NCBI GenBank assembly: GCA_030041045.1
Contig: JASHOQ010000122.1
Location: forward strand, 55,700 to 119,699
Direction: 5' to 3'
Source of the DNA: Acidobacteriaceae bacterium
Lineage (GTDB): Bacteria; Acidobacteriota; Terriglobia; Terriglobales; Acidobacteriaceae
DNA: 64,000 nt
Part shown: positions 34,942 through 43,766 of the stretch, in pieces
Position numbering within the stretch: the first letter of the stretch is position 1
Layout of the letters: the number at the start of each line of letters is the position of its first letter
Notes under the pieces: generated by a model
What the model was told of the DNA's origin: nothing
The model's input: the letters and a program-made list of their open reading frames with translations, nothing else
Databases searched by the model: none
Position numbers and translations under genes: made by a program

Positions 34942-36582
34942 ATGCTCAAGTTCAGGAAGTTTCTTTGTGCGTGCTTCGGGAATGTAGCGCTTTTGTTCGC
35001 GGTGGTTTCATGCGAAATGGTGCCGCACCTGCTTCGTGCTTCGCACTGGCGAGACTTCCAGCGCACAGTAGGGACTACTAATCCTGCCTTTAGAGCGGAT
35101 TCCTTCATTCTCTTATTGCTCTCCGAACTCATCTTCCTCCTGCCTCCGCTGATCGCGGGCCTTTTTGCAATGGCATGGTGGGCGCTCCGGAGGGGAAAGC
35201 CCTCAAGCCGGCGTTGGGCAATTGCGGCCAGCGTGGCCATGCTGGTGCTATGTGTTCCGCTTCTCGTGGCGATCGCGTATGCCATACGATACCCGGGGCG
35301 CTTCGTCCACGTGGCTGGCTTCCTTATTCCTGAATCCATCCTTGTGGCGTCGATGATGGCGATCGGAATTGGGGGATTGGCGGCGTTCGCACGCAAGAAC
35401 GGCCAGCCGCAGCGATCGCTAGCCACCGTGAAGCCTCCGCGTATTGCGGGCGACGGCACAAACATTCTTTTCGATGGATTGTCCCTGGTGATTGGATTCG
35501 CCGGGTTTCTTGCGGGATTGAATTGGTGGGAGCGGTGGGGCCGGGTGCAGCATCTGCTGGCAGGTCATTTCGGATTTCCGCTCTCCCTGTTCATCGTTGC
35601 CTTCCTGATGACAACGGGAATGCATGAAGCCGGCCACGCCGCGGCGGGCCTGGCATTGGGGATGAAGCTTCGCGCCTTCTTCGTAGGTCCGTTTCAGTGG
35701 ACGATGCGCGAAGGGAAGTGGAGCTTCCACTTTGCTCCGGCAAAGTTGATCGTGCCCGACGGCGCAACCGGACTCGTTCCCACAAATCCGCATCAGAACC
35801 GATGGGAAAACATTTGCATGATCGCAGCTGGCCCGATCGCGAGCCTGCTCACCGGACTGGTTGCCTTCAATCTCGCACTCACGGCAAAGGGCAAGCCCTA
35901 TGAGCCGGCATGGGCGCTTTTCGCGGTGATCGCGACCATTGCCCTGGTGGACTTTCTGGTGAATGTGATTCCGCTCAATCCAGCAGGTCTCTATTCGGAT
36001 GGGGCCAGGATTTACCAGCTTCTCAAAGGCGGCCGCTGGGCCGATCTGCACAAAGTGACCTCCCTGGCAGCGTCTACCTCGGTCACTGCGCTACGGCCGC
36101 GGGATTACGATATCGAAGCGATTCGGCGCGCGGAACAAAGCTTCACCGTGGGCCGCCAGGCGATCCTGCTGCGGCTGCTGGCCACTTCCTACTATCTTGA
36201 TTGCGAAAAATTCCGGGAAGCGGGCAAGGCGCTCGAAGAGGCAGAGGCCGTTTACGCTGCGTCGCAGATCGACGTTCCCCCCGAATTGTGCATGGCCTTT
36301 GTGTTTCGTATTGCCTTTTTGCGTAAAGATCCCGTATGTGCGCGTCCGTGGTGGGAGCAGATGGAAGCCAAGAAGTCTGTTAAGCCGGGCGTGAACTATT
36401 GGCTGGCGAAAAGCGCGCTTTTGTGGAGTGAAGGACGCCTCGATGAGGCCCGTGACGCGTGGGACCAAGGTGATGCTCTGGCGCAAGCACTCCCCGCCGT
36501 TGGAGATTGCGACTTTGACCGGCACCGCAGCCAGATGTTGCACCAGGTGATCGAAGCCGATGTGATGGCGCCGGCCGGCTGA
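34942..36582 (+). CDS. M50-type (site-2 protease-like) membrane metallopeptidase with helical C-terminal domain
   Basis: A 546-residue membrane protein. Four or more N-terminal helices precede the zinc-binding motif HEAGHA (His228, Glu229, His232) in a membrane segment, and the third ligand is provided by NVIPLNPAGLYSDG (Asp353), as in S2P/SpoIVFB intramembrane proteases. Residues about 390-546 are a soluble, helical, tetratricopeptide-like domain (FREAGKALEEAEAVYAASQ; EGRLDEARDAWDQG). The start ATG has only a weak AGG box; a longer frame begins at 34849. Such enzymes cleave membrane-bound regulators, but no anti-sigma target is adjacent. It is followed by a stem-loop. Confidence 0.82.
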   Translation: MLKFRKFLCACFGNVALLFAVVSCEMVPHLLRASHWRDFQRTVGTTNPAFRADSFILLLLSELIFLLPPLIAGLFAMAWWALRRGKPSSRRWAIAASVAMLVLCVPLLVAIAYAIRYPGRFVHVAGFLIPESILVASMMAIGIGGLAAFARKNGQPQRSLATVKPPRIAGDGTNILFDGLSLVIGFAGFLAGLNWWERWGRVQHLLAGHFGFPLSLFIVAFLMTTGMHEAGHAAAGLALGMKLRAFFVGPFQWTMREGKWSFHFAPAKLIVPDGATGLVPTNPHQNRWENICMIAAGPIASLLTGLVAFNLALTAKGKPYEPAWALFAVIATIALVDFLVNVIPLNPAGLYSDGARIYQLLKGGRWADLHKVTSLAASTSVTALRPRDYDIEAIRRAEQSFTVGRQAILLRLLATSYYLDCEKFREAGKALEEAEAVYAASQIDVPPELCMAFVFRIAFLRKDPVCARPWWEQMEAKKSVKPGVNYWLAKSALLWSEGRLDEARDAWDQGDALAQALPAVGDCDFDRHRSQMLHQVIEADVMAPAG

Positions 36583-36634
36583 AACGATTGCCAGCAAATC
36601 CAACTTCCTTTCCCGCTTGACTCAAACGCGGTTC

Positions 36635-36661
36635 CACCCTGCGGCTTCCAACCGCAGGGTG
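36635..36661 (+). terminator. Stem-loop after the M50 peptidase gene
   Basis: Perfect inverted repeat CACCCTGCGG (36635-36644), seven-base loop, CCGCAGGGTG (36652-36661), 52 bases past the stop of the peptidase gene and upstream of the GH127 gene. There is no T-run, so it could equally be one of the palindromic repeats. Confidence 0.45.
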
Positions 36662-36673
36662 AATGTGCTTGAA

Positions 36674-36683
36674 TGGTGTGGTC
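36674..36683 (+). promoter_or_regulatory. TGGTGTGGTC word upstream of the GH127 gene
   Basis: TGGTGTGGTC followed by CGGTCAAC. The same ten bases occur at 42227-42236 before the pectate lyase, and the one-mismatch form TGGCGTGGTC is on the minus strand at 42125-42134 before the GH28 gene. Each is followed by a GTCAAC or TTGAC word. A shared operator is inferred. Confidence 0.4.
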
Positions 36684-36752
36684 CGGTCAACGCGCGTGAG
36701 CCGTTGAACAAACCTTCAATCCAATGCGATCCCTGCCTCCACTTGGCGAAGG

Positions 36753-38600
36753 ATGCACGCCGTGACACATTCCCGCAGGAACTTTCTCAAAGCCGGCACC
36801 GCTGTGGCCGCCGTCTCCATGGCGGGAAAGGGAGCGGCGGCTCGCGTCTTTGCCGATGCGAGCAAAGAACCTGCGCCACTCGCACAGTTCGGCTATGGCG
36901 ACGTAGAGCTCCTTGAGGGGCCGATGCGGGCGCAGTTCGATGCCAACCACGCGCTTTTTCTTGCGCTCAGCGAGGACAGCCTGCTGAAACCGTTTCGCGA
37001 GCGTGCGGGATTGCCGGCGCCGGGCGAAGACATGGGCGGATGGTACGACTGGTATGACGGGTTCACGCTCCAGAATATGCATGGCTTTGCGCCCTGCCAC
37101 AGTTTTGGACAATACGTTTCCGGGTTGGCGCGCGCCTACGCGGCCACGGGCGACCAGGCGACGCAGGCGAAGGTACAGCGGCTGGTCAAAGGTTATGCGG
37201 CTGCGATCTCGCCTAATTTTTACGTGGGGCATCGCTTCCCCGCATACACCTACGACAAGATTGCGCTGGGGTTGATCGACGCGCACACGCTGGCGGGCGA
37301 CGCGAGCGCGTTTGATGTTTTGAACAAAACGCTGGACACGGTCACGCCGTTTCTTCCATCGCGGGGGCTTTCGCGCGAGGAGCAATACGCGCGGCCGCAT
37401 AAGGACGAAACCTTCTGTTGGGATGAGCCGTACACGCTGCCGGAAAATCTCTTTCTCGCCTACCGGCATGGCGCCGGCGACCGCTTTCGCGCCATGGGCG
37501 TGCGTTACCTGGCCGACGATTGGTATTTCCAGCCGCTGGCGCACGGCGAAAACGTGTTACCCGGCAAGCACGCATACAGCCACGTGAACGCCATGAGCAG
37601 CGCCATGCAGGCGTATCTCGTGCTGGGAAGCGCGATGCACCTGACGGCGGCGAAGAACGGATTCGATTTTCTGCGCACGACGCAGAGCTTTGCCACCGGC
37701 GGATGGGGGCCGGAGGAGCAGTTCCGCGCGCCGGGGAGCGGCGAGATGGGCGAAAGTTTGACCAAGACGCACGCGAGCTTCGAGACGCCGTGCGGCTCCT
37801 ACGCGCATTTCAAGATCACGCGCTATCTGCTGCGCGCGACGCGCGACAGCCGCTACGGTGACAGCATGGAGCGCGTACTGTACAGCGCCATCCTCGGTGC
37901 GAAGCCGCTCGAGCCGGACGGCCGGAGCTTTTACTACTCCGATTACAACGAGAATGCGCATAAGTTTTATCATCCGAACAAATGGCCTTGCTGTTCAGGC
38001 ACATTTCCGCAGATCACGGCGGACTACGGCATCAGCGCGTATTTTCGCGGCGACGAGGGCGTGTACGTCAATCTCTTTGTGCCCTCGCGCGTGCGCTGGG
38101 CGCAGGGCGGAACGCGCGTCGCGCTCACGCAGCGGACGGAGTATCCGTACCGGCCGGAGACCGAAATCGAAGTGACGACGGCGACACCGTGCCGGTTTCC
38201 GTTGTATCTGCGCATCCCGGCGTGGGCGGGAGCGGGGACTCGCATAGCCGTGAACGGCAAGCGCGCCGTCGACGGCCCGGAGCCCGGAAGATTCGCGCGC
38301 CTCGATCGGACATGGGCGAAAGGCGACCGCATCGAAATCGAATTTGAAATGCCATTGCGACTCGAGGCTGTCGATCCGCAGCACCCCCGCCTACAGGCGC
38401 TGGTTTATGGGCCTCTGGCGCTCTTCAGCGTGGGTGAGCTGCCGGCGAGCGTGAAGCGGCAGGAACTGCTCCAGGCTGCGCAGGTCTCCACTGGCTCGAC
38501 GGATTGGCAGGCAAAGACCACAGCGGACACTCTCACGCTGCGGCCGTTTCCTGCGATCCAGGACGAGACTTACCGGCTTTATCTCGACGTGGAAGCGTGA
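36753..38600 (+). CDS. GH127-like beta-L-arabinofuranosidase (DUF1680), exported
   Basis: A 615-residue enzyme with a Tat-type signal (SRRNFLKAGTAVAAVSMAG). Family features are DVELLEGPMRAQFDANHALFL at the start, GWYDWYDGFTLQNMHG, GHRFPAYTYDKI, the acidic/Cys motif FETPCGSYAHFKITRYL and the double cysteine WPCCSGTFPQ that in GH127 holds the zinc and the nucleophilic cysteine. The spacing in FETPC is one residue longer than the ETC form of the bifidobacterial enzyme. It probably removes L-arabinose (or a related sugar) from pectin side chains, in line with the GH28 and PL10 genes downstream. A TGGTGTGGTC word at 36674 may be an operator. Confidence 0.88.
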   Translation: MHAVTHSRRNFLKAGTAVAAVSMAGKGAAARVFADASKEPAPLAQFGYGDVELLEGPMRAQFDANHALFLALSEDSLLKPFRERAGLPAPGEDMGGWYDWYDGFTLQNMHGFAPCHSFGQYVSGLARAYAATGDQATQAKVQRLVKGYAAAISPNFYVGHRFPAYTYDKIALGLIDAHTLAGDASAFDVLNKTLDTVTPFLPSRGLSREEQYARPHKDETFCWDEPYTLPENLFLAYRHGAGDRFRAMGVRYLADDWYFQPLAHGENVLPGKHAYSHVNAMSSAMQAYLVLGSAMHLTAAKNGFDFLRTTQSFATGGWGPEEQFRAPGSGEMGESLTKTHASFETPCGSYAHFKITRYLLRATRDSRYGDSMERVLYSAILGAKPLEPDGRSFYYSDYNENAHKFYHPNKWPCCSGTFPQITADYGISAYFRGDEGVYVNLFVPSRVRWAQGGTRVALTQRTEYPYRPETEIEVTTATPCRFPLYLRIPAWAGAGTRIAVNGKRAVDGPEPGRFARLDRTWAKGDRIEIEFEMPLRLEAVDPQHPRLQALVYGPLALFSVGELPASVKRQELLQAAQVSTGSTDWQAKTTADTLTLRPFPAIQDETYRLYLDVEA

Positions 38601-38719
38601 AAGGTGTGTCGAACGCACTTCCGCGAGCCGGAGCACGCGCATGTCCGCAAGGCCTGAGGCGCCGCAGATGCTTGCCCAAGAGCCATGAGCTAAACTGGCC
38701 TCTCGGGAGGATTCTTCGG

Positions 38720-40615
38720 TTGGGTTCGCGGAGCTGGCTTGCTTTCCTCTTTATTCCTGCTTTTCTTTCGGGCGCAGCCGGCCGCGCGCAGCAGGGGCAG
38801 CAGAATCCGCCGCAGGGCAGGATGGGCGGCGTGGCATCCGGCGTGGCCGCGGCTCCGGTCTACGATGCCGAGCACCGGCCGATCACGGCGGGCGGATTTG
38901 TCGACAAGGGCCCGGTGATCTTCGAGGACATCACCAGGCAGGCGGGACTTGCGGGCTGGCAGCACAGGATGGGGTCGCCCGAAAAAAATTTCATCGTGGA
39001 GACAAACGGGTCCGGCGTTTGCCTGATCGATTACGACAACGATGGCTGGCTCGACATCTACCTGGTGAACGGCTCGACCTTCGATGCGCTGGACGGAAAG
39101 GAAGAGCCGCCGCACGCAGCTCTGTTTCACAACAATCACGACGGCACGTTTACTGACGTTGCAGAGAAGGCCGGCGTGACCAACAACCGCTGGGGCTACG
39201 GCTGCTCAGTGGCCGACTACGATAACGACGGATGGCCGGATCTGTTTGTGGGCAACTACGGCGAGAACCGGCTCTACCACAACAATCACGACGGCACGTT
39301 TACCGACGTTGCAGAGAAGGCCGGCGTGACGCTGGGCAACTGGTCGAGTGGATCGGCGTGGGGCGATTACGACGGCGACGGATGGCTCGACTTGTACGTT
39401 GCCGGGTATGTCCACTTCGACCGCAACAATCTGCCCGTGAGCGGTAGCAAAGCGGTGGGCTACTCGTATTGCGAATACCGCGGAATCGCCGTGAACTGCG
39501 GCCCGCGCGGCTTGCAGGGCGAGCCTGACCATCTCTTCCACAATAACGGCGACGGCACGTTTACTGATGTAACGGCGAAAGCGGGAGTCGAGGACAAGGA
39601 TCGCTACTACGGTTTTACGCCCATCTTCATCTCCTTGAAGGGCGGAGGCAGGCCGGATCTCGTGGTAGGCAACGATTCGACGCCGAATTATCTCTACATC
39701 AACAAGGGCGACGGCACGTTCGATGACCAAAGCTACCTTTCCGGTTTTGCGCTGAACAACGACGGACGGGAGATTGCCTCCATGGGCGTGACCGCGGGCG
39801 ATTACGAGAACAACGGCCAGGTTGATTTTTTCGTGACCGATTTTGGCGACGACTACAAGGTGCTGTTTCACAACGACGGCGACGCGAGCTTTACCGACGT
39901 GAGCTATAAAGCGGGACTGGCGCTGACGACGATCCCGTTTGTAGGCTGGGGCGACGGCTTCATCGATTACGACAACGATGGCTGGCTCGACCTGTTCCTG
40001 GTAAACGGGCACGTGTATCCGCAGGTGGACGAGCACGACTGGGGTACGACCTTCGCCGAGCGCCCGCTCTTGTTCCGCAACGTGCCCGACCCGAGCGGCA
40101 AGGGAAGGAAGTTCGAATACGTGCCGCCGGTGAAGGGCACGGGACTGGCGGACGTGATCCCTGGGCGCGGCGCTGCTTTCGGTGACCTGTTCAACGACGG
40201 AAAAATTGATGTTGTCATCAATCCCGTTGACGGGCCGCCAGTGCTGCTGCGCAATGTGAATCCCGATCATCACCACTGGGTGGAGCTGAAACTGGTGGGG
40301 GGACCGAAGAGCCCCCGTGACGCCACCTGCGCCACTGCGTATCTCACCGCCAACGGCATGCGCCAGCGCCGCGACGTTCTCTCGAGCGAAAGCTATATTT
40401 CCGCGAACGACCGGCGTCTACACTTCGGGCTGGGTGATGCAATGGACGCGGGCAGCGTGGAGATTCACTGGCCGTCGGGTGCAACACAGACCATTAAACT
40501 GCCGGCCGTAGATCGCATCTACACCATCACCGAAGGCAAAGGCATTACCGGCGCGCTGTGCGCAGGAGACCCTTGCGATGCCATGACGGGCAAGCCGCTC
40601 GCCGCCGCGAAATGA
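38720..40615 (+). CDS. Secreted FG-GAP/ASPIC-UnbV (CRTAC1-like) protein
   Basis: A 631-residue exported protein starting with TTG at 38720, which has GGGAGG nine bases upstream and opens a signal peptide (SWLAFLFIPAFLSGAAGRAQ). It folds as a seven-bladed integrin-type beta-propeller with repeated calcium loops DYDNDGWLDIYLVN, DYDNDGWPDLFVGNYG, DYDGDGWLDLYVAGY and others, and ends in an ASPIC/UnbV domain (YISANDRRLHFGLGDA; VEIHWPSGATQTI). Such proteins are abundant in Acidobacteria and thought to act in adhesion or binding; no enzyme motif is present. Two propeller units are almost identical at the DNA level (39128-39180 and 39278-39330). It lies between GH127 and GH28 genes. Confidence 0.88.
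   Translation: MGSRSWLAFLFIPAFLSGAAGRAQQGQQNPPQGRMGGVASGVAAAPVYDAEHRPITAGGFVDKGPVIFEDITRQAGLAGWQHRMGSPEKNFIVETNGSGVCLIDYDNDGWLDIYLVNGSTFDALDGKEEPPHAALFHNNHDGTFTDVAEKAGVTNNRWGYGCSVADYDNDGWPDLFVGNYGENRLYHNNHDGTFTDVAEKAGVTLGNWSSGSAWGDYDGDGWLDLYVAGYVHFDRNNLPVSGSKAVGYSYCEYRGIAVNCGPRGLQGEPDHLFHNNGDGTFTDVTAKAGVEDKDRYYGFTPIFISLKGGGRPDLVVGNDSTPNYLYINKGDGTFDDQSYLSGFALNNDGREIASMGVTAGDYENNGQVDFFVTDFGDDYKVLFHNDGDASFTDVSYKAGLALTTIPFVGWGDGFIDYDNDGWLDLFLVNGHVYPQVDEHDWGTTFAERPLLFRNVPDPSGKGRKFEYVPPVKGTGLADVIPGRGAAFGDLFNDGKIDVVINPVDGPPVLLRNVNPDHHHWVELKLVGGPKSPRDATCATAYLTANGMRQRRDVLSSESYISANDRRLHFGLGDAMDAGSVEIHWPSGATQTIKLPAVDRIYTITEGKGITGALCAGDPCDAMTGKPLAAAK
39128..39330 (+). repeat. Near-identical 53-base internal repeat
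   Basis: 39128-39180 and 39278-39330 match at 52 of 53 bases, offset by exactly 50 codons, and encode HNNHDGTFTDVAEKAGVT twice. A third, diverged unit starts near 39539. The silent-site identity suggests recent duplication or gene conversion of one propeller blade. Confidence 0.85.
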
Positions 40616-40637
40616 GAACTGCGGCACGTGTGCGCGC

Positions 40638-42062
40638 TCAGTGCAGTTGATACGGCGCAGCCGGCGGCGGGATGGGTTCCGGCACCTTGGGCAGTTTTGC
40701 GGGATCGATGGAAACCGCGCCCGCGAGTCCTGTTCCGGTGACATTGGCGATACTGAGCAGCGGGCCTGAGAATCCGGTGACCTTGATGTTGCGGATTTGT
40801 GCGCTCTTCACATTGGCAAGCGCAATGCCGCTCGAGCACGTGCCCGTAACGTTGCTGAGCACCAAGCCGACGAGCGGCTTGCGGGGATGGATTTCGGTTC
40901 CGGCAACGAGCGTGGGCGCACCGTCCAGGTGAATGTTGGTGAATTGAAAATTGCGCACGGCGGGAATGCCTTCATCACCAGGAACGGGAAACTCATCCTG
41001 CTTGCCGCTGTTGAGCGTATTCAGGCGCAGAAAGCCGTGACCGGCGCCGGCGACGTCGAAGCCGTCAACGAAGATGTCTTCAATGAATGCGCCGCGGCCG
41101 GGACGGCTCTTGATATAAATGGCATCCGTGCGTGTGCCCGTGCACTTGCAGTTTTGGATGTGGACATTGCGAATGCCGGCAGAAGTTTCGCTGCCGATGC
41201 CGATGCAGGCAAATCCGGTGTCGTTGAAGGTGCAATTCGAGATGCGCACGTCTTCCGTGAGACGATGGATGGTGTAGCCTTCTTCGCCGCGGCCGGACTT
41301 GAGCGAGATGCAGTCGTCGCCCGTGGAAAAATCGCAACCGTCGATCACCACGTGCCGGCAGGAGTCCACATCGATGCCGTCTGCGCCGCACTCGACCTTG
41401 ACTTCCCTGAACGTGACGTTTTCGCAGTACGTGGGATGAATGGACCACATGCCGGCCTGGCTGGTGACACAGTTTTCTACGCGCACGTTGCGGCAGTTGG
41501 TGAACTCCATGAGCGCGGGCAGGCGCAGACCGGTCTTGCGATCGACGCGGCCGCGAATTTCGGGGCTGCCGGCAATCTTGCCGGGACCGGCGATGGCGAT
41601 GTTTTCGCCGTCCATCGCAGAAATAAACGCGCTGTAGCCCTTGATCCATCGGCCTTCCCAGCGCACCTGCGTGAGCGGGTAGTCGGCCATATCGCCGGAG
41701 CCGAGAAGCGTAGCGTCCTGCTCGATGCGCAGCGCGACGTTGCTGTGAAGGGTCAGCGCGCCGGTTGAGTAATTGCCGGCAGGAACCACGACCTCGCCAC
41801 CGCCGAGCGCGGCGCAGCGGTCGATGGTCTGTTGCAGAGCGAGCGTGTCCTTGGTCTGGCCGTCGCCTGTGGCGCCGTAGTCGCGCACGTTGAGCGTGAC
41901 CTCGGGACCCCGACGCGCTGTCGAGGCCGGCGACGGCGCGGGATGGTGCGCGGGTGGGTTTGCCTCCTGCGCGAGCCCGGTGAGCGACGCCAGGACCGGC
42001 GCGGCAAGCGCGCTTCGCGCAGCGCTTCTGAGGAGTTCTCTGCGGCAGAGCAGGTTTTTCAT
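40638..42062 (-). CDS. GH28 polygalacturonase-like enzyme with altered catalytic motifs
   Basis: A 474-residue exported right-handed beta-helix protein; the start MKNLLCRRELLRSAARSALA is a Tat-like signal, and AAGGA precedes the ATG at 42062. VTLNVRDYGATGDGQTKDTLALQ is the typical GH28 opening. The catalytic aspartates are retained in GADGIDVDSC and STGDDCISLKSG, but the GHG histidine motif appears as TGFACIGIGSE and the RIK motif as IYIKSRPGRGAF. Activity on polygalacturonan is therefore likely but the exact substrate may differ (for example unsaturated or xylose-bearing galacturonides). It is divergent from the PL10 lyase; both fit a pectin-degrading island. Confidence 0.85.
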   Translation of the reverse strand: MKNLLCRRELLRSAARSALAAPVLASLTGLAQEANPPAHHPAPSPASTARRGPEVTLNVRDYGATGDGQTKDTLALQQTIDRCAALGGGEVVVPAGNYSTGALTLHSNVALRIEQDATLLGSGDMADYPLTQVRWEGRWIKGYSAFISAMDGENIAIAGPGKIAGSPEIRGRVDRKTGLRLPALMEFTNCRNVRVENCVTSQAGMWSIHPTYCENVTFREVKVECGADGIDVDSCRHVVIDGCDFSTGDDCISLKSGRGEEGYTIHRLTEDVRISNCTFNDTGFACIGIGSETSAGIRNVHIQNCKCTGTRTDAIYIKSRPGRGAFIEDIFVDGFDVAGAGHGFLRLNTLNSGKQDEFPVPGDEGIPAVRNFQFTNIHLDGAPTLVAGTEIHPRKPLVGLVLSNVTGTCSSGIALANVKSAQIRNIKVTGFSGPLLSIANVTGTGLAGAVSIDPAKLPKVPEPIPPPAAPYQLH

Positions 42063-42124
42063 TGCGATCAGTTCCTTCCTCAATCGGATTGACAGCGCGG
42101 ACAGAATGGCGCGGTTGACTATTA

Positions 42125-42163
42125 GACCACGCCACAGCCTGTGTGACCAGGCCGCAGTGGTCA
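42125..42163. promoter_or_regulatory. Candidate operator sites in the GH28-PL10 divergent region
   Basis: TGGCGTGGTC on the minus strand (42125-42134) resembles the word before GH127 and PL10. Next to it TGACCA (42144-42149) and TGGTCA (42158-42163) form a perfect inverted repeat with an eight-base spacer. Sites of TGGTC-GACCA type are typical for GntR-family repressors of uronate genes; the regulator is not in the window. Confidence 0.4.
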
Positions 42164-42226
42164 GTCCAGGACGGCGCGAATGCCATCTTCGGGCGCAGGT
42201 CGGCGCGATGTCAAGCCTGGTTCGGG

Positions 42227-42276
42227 TGGTGTGGTCAGACCGGATGTTGACACGCGCAGGCTGCGGAGAGTAGAAA
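42227..42276 (+). promoter_or_regulatory. Operator-like word and promoter before the PL10 lyase
   Basis: TGGTGTGGTC (42227-42236) continues as AGACCGG, making a near-palindrome TGGTCAGACC. A -35-like TTGACA follows at 42247-42252, and TAGAAA at 42271-42276 could serve as -10 with an 18-base spacer. The ATG is eight bases after the -10, so the leader would be very short. Confidence 0.45.
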
Positions 42277-42283
42277 CCGGATC

Positions 42284-43633
42284 ATGCGCAAGATCATGCG
42301 GACTGTTCTGGCGGCCGCGGGAATTTGCGCCGCTGGTTTGGTTATGCCGCGAGCGGCGCAAGGAAATGTTATCGGCATGAATGTGATCGCCAGGCCGGTG
42401 ACGCGTGAGCGGATTGCTGCGCTGCCCAGGAAAGAGCAGAAGGCGTGGATCGCGTATCTCGATCGCTCAGAGAAGCAGAAGGCGCTGGACAAGCAAACGC
42501 TGGAGGACGAGCAGTCGGCGGCGGGGAATACCAATCCCAGGCACGCGCCCATCGGCCGCAGCGCCTACGCGCTCGGCGTCGAGCATCCGGCCGAGTGGTA
42601 CGCGAGCGCGGAGGCGCTCGAGGCTGCGCACAACGTGATCAGCTACCAGGTGGCGGACGGCGGCTGGAGCAAAAACATCGACATGATGAGCCATCCGCGC
42701 GCTGCGGGCGATCTCTACGACGCAGACAATTTGAATCGATTTCCCGATCCCGCCGATTTCGACAAGCCGGCGGATCCTAACTGGCATTACATTGCCACGC
42801 TGGATAACGACGCCACATGGATGCAAATCCGCTTTCTGGCGCGCGTGGCCGCGGCGCTGGGCGCGGCGCACCGCAACGCTGACGCGGCGCCAGTCCGCGC
42901 CTCTGTGGTTCGGGGCATCGAATATCTCCTGAACTCGCAGTATCCCAACGGAGGATGGCCGCAAGTGTGGCCGCTTGAGGGCGGCTACCACGATGCCATC
43001 ACCATCAACGACGATGCCATGACTCATGCCGTGGAAATTCTCTACGCCGTGGGACAAGGCGCGCCGGAGTACGCGTTTGTGCCACGCGGCCTTGCGCGGC
43101 GCGCGCGCCCTGCGGCCCAGCGCGGGATTGACTGCCTGCTGAAATTGGAGATCGTTGAGAACGGCGTGAAGACGGCGTGGGCACAGCAGTACGATGCGCT
43201 CAGCCTCGAGCCGACCTCGGCGCGCAACTACGAAATGGCCGCGCTCACCAGCGACGAGAGTTTTCCCATCGTCACATTCCTCATGGCCTTGCCCCATCCC
43301 ACGCCGGCTGAAGTGGCCGCGGTGCGCGACGCGGCGGCATGGATCGAGAAGGTGGAAATCCGCGGCTACCGCTTCGGGAGCGGGGATTTTCGTGCCGATC
43401 GCAGCAGCTTCGAGGGACGCAAGCTTGTGGCCGTGGAGGACGACGGTCCCATCTGGTCGCGGTACTACCAGATCGGGACGGACAAGCCCATCTTCGGCGA
43501 CCGCGACAAGACCATCCACGACGACGTGAACGAATTGAGCCGTGAACGCCGCAACGGGTACTCGTGGTACAACAGCGAGGGCGTCGCGGTTCTGGCGCAA
43601 TACAAGACGTGGGCGCAGACGCATCCGCGGTAA
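42284..43633 (+). CDS. PL10 pectate lyase, exported
   Basis: A 449-residue protein with a signal peptide (MRKIMRTVLAAAGICAAGLV). The all-helical PL10 barrel is recognised by ISYQVADGGWSKNIDM, ATLDNDATWMQIRFLARV, LNSQYPNGGWPQVWPL, YHDAITINDDAMTHAVEIL and WAQQYDALSLEPTSARNYE, with the C-terminal WSRYYQIGTDKPIFGDRDK. The enzyme cleaves polygalacturonate by beta-elimination with calcium. Its upstream region carries a -35-like TTGACA and the TGGTGTGGTC word shared with other pectin genes. With GH127, GH28 and perhaps KDPG aldolase it forms a pectin-use set. The proximal transporter is unknown. Confidence 0.9.
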   Translation: MRKIMRTVLAAAGICAAGLVMPRAAQGNVIGMNVIARPVTRERIAALPRKEQKAWIAYLDRSEKQKALDKQTLEDEQSAAGNTNPRHAPIGRSAYALGVEHPAEWYASAEALEAAHNVISYQVADGGWSKNIDMMSHPRAAGDLYDADNLNRFPDPADFDKPADPNWHYIATLDNDATWMQIRFLARVAAALGAAHRNADAAPVRASVVRGIEYLLNSQYPNGGWPQVWPLEGGYHDAITINDDAMTHAVEILYAVGQGAPEYAFVPRGLARRARPAAQRGIDCLLKLEIVENGVKTAWAQQYDALSLEPTSARNYEMAALTSDESFPIVTFLMALPHPTPAEVAAVRDAAAWIEKVEIRGYRFGSGDFRADRSSFEGRKLVAVEDDGPIWSRYYQIGTDKPIFGDRDKTIHDDVNELSRERRNGYSWYNSEGVAVLAQYKTWAQTHPR

Positions 43634-43766
43634 GCGGGCGCGGCCGTTCGGGTTGTGAAGACGCGCAGGCCTCTCGGGAAACAAGGAAGGCCGTACGCCT
43701 GGCCTGGGCAATGCCTTCCCATTGCGCAGGGTGAGCGAACGGCCAATAGGGAGGAGGGATTTCTCG

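Noticed and set aside
39206..40276. Minus-strand frame of 356 codons under the ASPIC/UnbV gene
   Set aside because: It is the antisense of a repetitive propeller gene with clear FG-GAP motifs; high-GC genes here produce long antisense frames.
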